From assembly GCF_004117935.1 (NCBI RefSeq), contig NZ_SDOY01000142.1, positions 62,001 to 126,000 on the forward strand: a stretch of DNA of 64,000 bases. The letters are read 5' to 3'. The translations under genes were made by a program, and so were the position numbers. The stretch is from Streptomyces roseicoloratus (GTDB taxonomy: Bacteria > Actinomycetota > Actinomycetes > Streptomycetales > Streptomycetaceae). This document shows, piece after piece, positions 59,923 to 64,000 of the stretch (the stretch's first letter is position 1; the number at the start of each line of letters is the position of its first letter). The notes below the pieces were generated by a model. The model did not search any database. It saw nothing but the letters and a program-made list of their open reading frames with translations, and had not been told where the DNA came from.

Positions 59923-60546
59923 CTAGCTCTGGTTGAAGAATCCGCCCTCTGCGATGCGGGCCTTGTCCTCCGCCGTGACATCGACGTTAGCAGGCGACAA
60001 CAGGAACACCTTCTGCGTCACGCGCTCAATGCTGCCATGGAGCCCGAACACGAGTCCGGCGGCAAAGTCGACAAGTCGCTTCGCGTCGGTGTCGTCCATC
60101 TCCGTGAGATTCATGATCACCGGGGTGCCCTCACGGAAGTGTTCCCCGATGGTACGGGCCTCGTTGTAGGTCCGCGGGTGCAGCGTGGTGATGCGGTACG
60201 GCTCCCGCTCGGACACGACCTTGGGCATGATCACCGGTGCGTTCTTCTCCAGGCTCGGACGTTCGGGTGTGATGGATGCCACGGGGGCAATTCGGGCAGG
60301 ACGTCCGCTTTCCGCGTGTACCGGTACAGACTGAGCCACCGGCTCGCGCGGCGCCGGCGGCGTGACCACCCTCACCGGCTCCTCGCGCTCCACCTGCCGC
60401 GGAGGCTGGTGGTGGCGCCGGTCACGCTCGGGCTCGGGCTCCAGCTCGGGTTCGAAGTCGTCGTCGGGATCGAATCCCCGGCCGTCGTAGCCATCGTCCT
60501 CCACGAGGCCGAGGTAGACCGCCATCTTGCGCATCGCGCCGGCCAT
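59923..60546 (-). CDS. sepF: Cell division protein SepF
   Basis: Membrane-associated FtsZ partner. The protein is 207 residues. An N-terminal amphipathic helix (MAGAMRKMAVYLGLVEDD) is followed by an acidic/Pro-rich linker (about 20-105) and the conserved SepF domain (about 110-200): PYRITTLHPRTYNEARTIGEHFREGTPVIMNLTEMDD and RLVDFAAGLVFGLHGSIERV. The ATG at 60546 is preceded by GAGGATGCAGAG; an ATG at 60555 would sit on that site. Lies in the dcw cluster between yggT and yggS. Confidence 0.95.
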   Translation of the reverse strand: MAGAMRKMAVYLGLVEDDGYDGRGFDPDDDFEPELEPEPERDRRHHQPPRQVEREEPVRVVTPPAPREPVAQSVPVHAESGRPARIAPVASITPERPSLEKNAPVIMPKVVSEREPYRITTLHPRTYNEARTIGEHFREGTPVIMNLTEMDDTDAKRLVDFAAGLVFGLHGSIERVTQKVFLLSPANVDVTAEDKARIAEGGFFNQS

Positions 60547-60684
60547 TCTCTGCATCCTCCGCTCTGTGGTGGATCGCCCTTACCGAATGTCGCAGTGTCA
60601 CCAAGTGCCCGCGATCCACGGGTCCGTCCGCCTTCTCGGCGGAATGACCATATTTTCTGCTGTGGTCCGACTTGCTTCGCGACG

Positions 60685-61404
60685 TTACCCGAGCTTCGGG
60701 CGGACGCCGAGTACCGCCGTACCGATGCGCACGTGTGTCGCCCCGGCCGCCACGGCCTCCTCGAGGTCCGCACTCATGCCTGCTGACACCATGTTCGCAG
60801 TTGGACGAGTCGCGCGCAGGACAGTCGACAAATCCATGAGCCGCTCGAAGGCGGCCCGTTGCCGGCCCGCGTAGGGACCGGCGAGCGGCGCGACGGTCAT
60901 CAGGCCGTCGAGCCGCAGCCCCGGCGCGGCGTCCACCGCGGCCGCCAACTCCTCGATCCCGTCGGGAGCCACTCCGCCCCGCTCGCCCCGGTGGCCGGAC
61001 CCGGCGTCGAGGGCGACCTGGATCAGACAGCCGAGCTCCCGCCCGCCCTTCTCCGCGGCGGCGGAAAGAGAGGTGACGAGCCGCAAGCGGTCGACGGACT
61101 GCACCACATCGGCATAACCCACCACGGAACGGACCTTGTTGGTCTGCAACTGGCCCACGAAGTGCCAGGTCAGATCGAGGTCCGCGCAGGCGGCGGCCTT
61201 GGGTGCCGCGTCCTGGTCCCGGTTCTCGGCGACGTGCCGCACCCCGAGCTCGTGCAGCAGCCTGACGTCGCTCGCGGGGTGGGTCTTGGTGACCACGATC
61301 AGGGTCACGTCCTCGCGCTTCCGCCCGGCGGCGGCGCACGCGGCGGCGATGCGCTCCTCCACCCGGGCGAGGTTTGCGGCGAGTTCCGACTTGCGGTCCG
61401 TCAT
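60685..61404 (-). CDS. yggS: YggS-family PLP homeostasis protein
   Basis: A PLP-binding protein (PLPBP/COG0325) that helps control free pyridoxal phosphate. The protein is 239 residues. The PLP lysine is Lys40 in TLIVVTKTHPASDVRLLHELG. Other signatures: WHFVGQLQTNKV, and C-terminal MVSAGMSADLEEAVAAGATHVRIGTAVLG. ATG at 61404 follows AGAAGAGAT. Eight bases after the pgeF stop, so co-transcribed with it and ftsZ in the division cluster. Confidence 0.94.
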   Translation of the reverse strand: MTDRKSELAANLARVEERIAAACAAAGRKREDVTLIVVTKTHPASDVRLLHELGVRHVAENRDQDAAPKAAACADLDLTWHFVGQLQTNKVRSVVGYADVVQSVDRLRLVTSLSAAAEKGGRELGCLIQVALDAGSGHRGERGGVAPDGIEELAAAVDAAPGLRLDGLMTVAPLAGPYAGRQRAAFERLMDLSTVLRATRPTANMVSAGMSADLEEAVAAGATHVRIGTAVLGVRPKLG

Positions 61405-61412
61405 ATCTCTTC

Positions 61413-62150
61413 TCAGATCAACCAGACATATCCCGCGAGTCGCCCTGTGGTGCGATCGCGGCGGTACGAGTAGTGGTCGCGGGACTCCAGGGTGCACACC
61501 CCGGCGTCCTCGACGTCCCGGACGCCGAGGCGTTCCAACTGGGCACGCACTCCGGCGGCCACGTCCACGGCCGGGGTGCCCCAGCTCGTCTCGGCGTACG
61601 CGGCCGGTTCGACCGCGGCCACCTCGGCGCGCATCGCCTCGGGCACCTCGTAGCAGCGTCCGCAGACCGCGGGTCCGGTGCGGGCGGTGATGCGGGCGGG
61701 GTCGGCGCCGAGTCCGGTCATCGCCTTCACCGCGGCGGGCACGACTCCGGCCACCATGCCCGGCCGCCCGGCGTGGGCGGCCGCCGCGACCCCGGCGACG
61801 GGGTCGGCGAGCAGGACCGGGACGCAGTCGGCGGTGAGGACGGCGAGGGCGAGGCCGCGGGTGGCGGTCACGATCGCGTCGACGGCGGGAACCGCGTCGG
61901 CGGACCCCCGGTTCCAGGGGCCGTCGACGACGGCCACGTCGGCGCCGTGCACCTGGTTCATCCAGACGACCCGCGCCGGGTCGAGCCCGAGTTCCCCGGC
62001 CGCCCGCGTCCGGTTGGTCCGCACGGCCGCCGGGTCGTCGCCCACCGCGCCGCCGAGGTTGAGCTCCTCGTACGGAACGGCGCTCACTCCGCCCCACCGG
62101 TCGGTGAAGGCGAAGTGCGCGCCGCTCGTCTCGAAACGCTGCCCTATCAA
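61413..62150 (-). CDS. pgeF: Polyphenol-oxidase/laccase-domain (PgeF/YfiH) protein
   Basis: A 245-residue protein of the YfiH/multicopper-like laccase-domain family; in E. coli the homologue PgeF removes errors from peptidoglycan precursors. The metal-site residues are visible as His68 in NQVHGADV, Cys109 in TADCVPVLLAD and His126 in AAHAGRPG. The start at 62150 is a TTG four bases after the ftsZ TGA; no better ATG or GTG is present, so translation is probably coupled to ftsZ. Confidence 0.9.
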   Translation of the reverse strand: MIGQRFETSGAHFAFTDRWGGVSAVPYEELNLGGAVGDDPAAVRTNRTRAAGELGLDPARVVWMNQVHGADVAVVDGPWNRGSADAVPAVDAIVTATRGLALAVLTADCVPVLLADPVAGVAAAAHAGRPGMVAGVVPAAVKAMTGLGADPARITARTGPAVCGRCYEVPEAMRAEVAAVEPAAYAETSWGTPAVDVAAGVRAQLERLGVRDVEDAGVCTLESRDHYSYRRDRTTGRLAGYVWLI

Positions 62151-62154
62151 GGTG

Positions 62155-63369
62155 TCACTTCAGGAAGTCCGGGACATCCAGCTCTTCGGCCTGGGTGTCC
62201 GGGTACGGGCGGGCCGGCGGGACCACCGGCGGCGCGACGGGCGGCAGCGAGCTCTCGCCGACCGCCGGCGCGGGCTCGGCCGGAGCCGCCGGCTCCTCAC
62301 GCGGGGTCACCGTGCCGAGTCCGCCGAGCGGGCGGGCGGGCTCACTGGCGCGGGGCGCCGGGGCGGGCTCCTCGCGCTTGGCGGAGACCGAGCCGATGAT
62401 GTTGTCGCGACGGGCCGGCGGCTGGCCGCCGTCGAAGCCGGCGGCGATGACGGTGACCCGGACCTCGTCGCCGAGGGCGTCGTCGATGACGGCGCCGAAG
62501 ATGATGTTCGCCTCGGGGTGGGCGGCCTCGCTCACCAGCTGGGCGGCCTCGTTGATCTCGAACAGGCCGAGGTCGCTGCCGCCGGAGATGGACAGCAGGA
62601 CGCCCCGGGCGCCGTCGATGGAGGCCTCGAGGAGCGGCGAGGAGATCGCCATCTCGGCGGCGGCCACGGCGCGGTCGTCGCCGCGGGCGGAGCCGATGCC
62701 CATGAGGGCCGAACCGGCCTCGGACATGACCGACTTGACGTCGGCGAAGTCGAGGTTGATGAGACCCGGGGTGGTGATGAGGTCGGTGATGCCCTGGACA
62801 CCACTGAGGAGCACCTGGTCGGCCGACTTGAAGGCGTCGAGCACGGAGACCTGGCGGTCCGAGATCGAGAGCAGCCGGTCGTTCGGGATGACGATGAGGG
62901 TGTCGACCTCTTCGCGGAGCTCGGCGATGCCGTCCTCCGCCTGGTTGGCGCGGCGGCGGCCCTCGAAGGTGAACGGGCGGGTGACCACGCCGATGGTGAG
63001 GGCGCCGAGCGAGCGCGCGATGTTGGCGACGACGGGCGCGCCGCCGGTGCCGGTGCCGCCGCCCTCGCCGGCGGTCACGAAGACCATGTCGGCCCCCTTG
63101 AGGACCTCCTCGATCTCCTCGCGGTGGTCCTCTGCCGCCTTGCGGCCGACGGCCGGGTTGGCCCCGGCCCCGAGGCCGCGGGTGAGTTCACGGCCGACGT
63201 CGAGCTTGACGTCGGCGTCGCTCATCAACAGCGCCTGCGCGTCGGTGTTGATGGCGATGAACTCGACGCCCTTGAGACCGACCTCGATCATTCGGTTGAT
63301 GGCATTGACACCACCGCCGCCGACACCGATGACCTTGATGACTGCGAGGTAGTTCTGCGGTGCTGCCAC
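62155..63369 (-). CDS. ftsZ: Cell division protein FtsZ
   Basis: Tubulin-like GTPase that forms the Z ring and sporulation ladders. The protein is 404 residues. N-terminal AVIKVIGVGGGGVNAINRM, GTP-binding signature GGGTGTGG (103-110), and T7-loop region LINLDFADVKSVMSEAG are intact; after a Pro/Ala-rich linker the protein ends in the conserved EELDVPDFLK peptide that binds SepF and other partners. GTG at 63369 follows AGAGGCCTTCGAC. The AT-richer 280-base gap upstream, with an 8-base inverted repeat, should hold the developmental promoters. Confidence 0.98.
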   Translation of the reverse strand: MAAPQNYLAVIKVIGVGGGGVNAINRMIEVGLKGVEFIAINTDAQALLMSDADVKLDVGRELTRGLGAGANPAVGRKAAEDHREEIEEVLKGADMVFVTAGEGGGTGTGGAPVVANIARSLGALTIGVVTRPFTFEGRRRANQAEDGIAELREEVDTLIVIPNDRLLSISDRQVSVLDAFKSADQVLLSGVQGITDLITTPGLINLDFADVKSVMSEAGSALMGIGSARGDDRAVAAAEMAISSPLLEASIDGARGVLLSISGGSDLGLFEINEAAQLVSEAAHPEANIIFGAVIDDALGDEVRVTVIAAGFDGGQPPARRDNIIGSVSAKREEPAPAPRASEPARPLGGLGTVTPREEPAAPAEPAPAVGESSLPPVAPPVVPPARPYPDTQAEELDVPDFLK

Positions 63370-63470
63370 GTCGAAGGCCTCTCGCCTCGAGTTACGTGTC
63401 GCCGCTCCGCGGTGGTTAGGCGCGTTGCTGACGACGGATGCCGATTGGGACGGTCCATGACGCCGACCCA

Positions 63471-63495
63471 AACCCTAACGTTCAAGTTTAGGGTT
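63471..63495. promoter_or_regulatory. Inverted repeat in the ftsZ promoter region
   Basis: AACCCTAA (63471-63478) and TTAGGGTT (63488-63495) are perfect complements separated by nine bases. The element lies about 100-126 bases upstream of the ftsZ start in AT-richer DNA. ftsZ has several promoters including a developmentally controlled one in S. coelicolor; this could be a regulator site there. No protein is assigned. Confidence 0.5.
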
Positions 63496-63651
63496 ACCAG
63501 TGTCTCTGTTCGCTGGACTCTTCCGAACAGGACACTAAGTCGACAAGCGGCGCGCGTTCAACGAACACGCCGAACCTCCCGTTTTTCTTTTCACCCTATG
63601 TGATCACCCGTAGCGCTGGCCAACCAGGGTGCTGGCCAGCGCAGATGGGCG

Positions 63652-64000
63652 TCAACTTCCCGACGACGCGGGTGCCGTGGGGGCACTTACATCGAAGTGC
63701 CCCGCTTTGGGAGTCGCTTTCATCAGCGCGGTGAGAACGCGGGCCTTTGCGGCTCCGTCCTCGCCGCTGCCCCAGAAGACGCTGCGGCCCTTGCCGAGTT
63801 CCAGAGTGATGGAGTCGAACGACGTGATCCGGACGACACGGACGTCCTGGGCGATTTTCTCCGGGAGTTCGCCCGTCACGCCTACCGCGGCCGTCAGCAG
63901 CCGTTCGGTGCCGAAGCGGCGCAGGCTCGGGGAGGCGGCGGCGTCGAGGACGAGCCGGGGAACGCCGCGGGGCGGGATGGCCACGGTGGCGAACCGCACG
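63652..64000 (-). CDS. ftsQ: Cell division protein FtsQ, C-terminal part
   Basis: The last 116 or so residues of FtsQ, a bitopic divisome protein linking FtsL/FtsB to the machinery. The visible part (RFATVAIPPRGVPRLVLDAAASPSLRRFG to ASSGS) has the beta-domain pattern, with ITLELGKGRSVFWGSGEDGAAKARVLTALMK as the most conserved stretch. The 5' part, with its membrane helix and POTRA domain, lies beyond the right edge. Position directly upstream of ftsZ is the normal dcw order. Confidence 0.93.
   Translation of the reverse strand, partial: VRFATVAIPPRGVPRLVLDAAASPSLRRFGTERLLTAAVGVTGELPEKIAQDVRVVRITSFDSITLELGKGRSVFWGSGEDGAAKARVLTALMKATPKAGHFDVSAPTAPASSGS

Overview
This 64 kb window is chromosomal DNA of very high G+C content whose gene content and order match the core region of a Streptomyces chromosome: gltB, a trp/his biosynthetic block, dnaE, phoD-like, lspA, traR/dksA-like, ileS, divIVA, yggT, sepF, yggS, pgeF, ftsZ and ftsQ. 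Frequent GTG starts, 1-4 base start/stop overlaps, a bifunctional priA and small conserved actinobacterial proteins agree with this. I saw no tRNA, rRNA, CRISPR array, insertion sequence or prophage. The only clearly foreign-looking or rearranged spots are local repeats.

Layout. 1-2104: N-terminal part of glutamate synthase gltB (minus). 2733-3461: VIT/CCC1-type metal transporter (minus) with a candidate iron box upstream. 3715-12254: a tightly overlapping seven-gene plus-strand operon, preceded by a 16-base perfect palindrome of LacI-family type. It encodes four divergent ADP-ribosylglycohydrolase-fold proteins, a ribokinase-family sugar kinase, a class III CoA-transferase and a HpcH/CitE-type lyase. 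This is the best candidate here for an undescribed catabolic system. 12394-22629 (minus): lgt, a membrane-anchored DsbA-like protein, trpA, trpB, a 1.2 kb non-coding gap full of structured repeats, trpM, trpC, three small membrane proteins, trpE and hisI. 22749-25277: a maleylpyruvate-isomerase-like protein (plus), an MFS exporter and its ArsR-type regulator (minus). 25400-31140 (minus): hisF, ridA, priA, hisH, a 54-residue membrane protein, hisB, hisC, hisD, with a pair of 19-base operator-like inverted repeats in front.

31346-39866: a membrane protein with a beta-helix-like N-terminus, a helical-repeat protein, a LON-domain protein and a YbaK-type deacylase (plus); a DUF2567 protein, an ABC transporter pair and a NYN-domain protein (minus); and a 57-residue protein (plus). 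39982-43521: dnaE. 43648-48760 (plus): a possible gene remnant, a membrane protein, a second DsbA-like protein, a Tat-exported PhoD phosphatase and a secreted M43 metalloprotease. 48878-54532 (minus): a dienelactone-hydrolase-like protein, a Na+/H+ antiporter, a GNAT protein, rluD, lspA and a TraR/DksA-type protein with a long Lys/Ala tail. 54806-58222 (plus): a translational T-box leader and ileS, whose HIGH motif is rearranged to GAHH. 58419-64000 (minus): divIVA, yggT, sepF, yggS, pgeF, ftsZ and the 3' part of ftsQ, the growth and division cluster.

Functionally, the window joins nitrogen assimilation, tryptophan and histidine synthesis (sharing priA), DNA replication, lipoprotein processing (lgt, lspA), isoleucyl-tRNA charging, and polar growth and septation. 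Strong hairpin terminators separate most transcription units. Gene boundaries were chosen from start/stop overlaps and ribosome binding sites read directly; functions rest on family motifs recognised by eye, without database searches.
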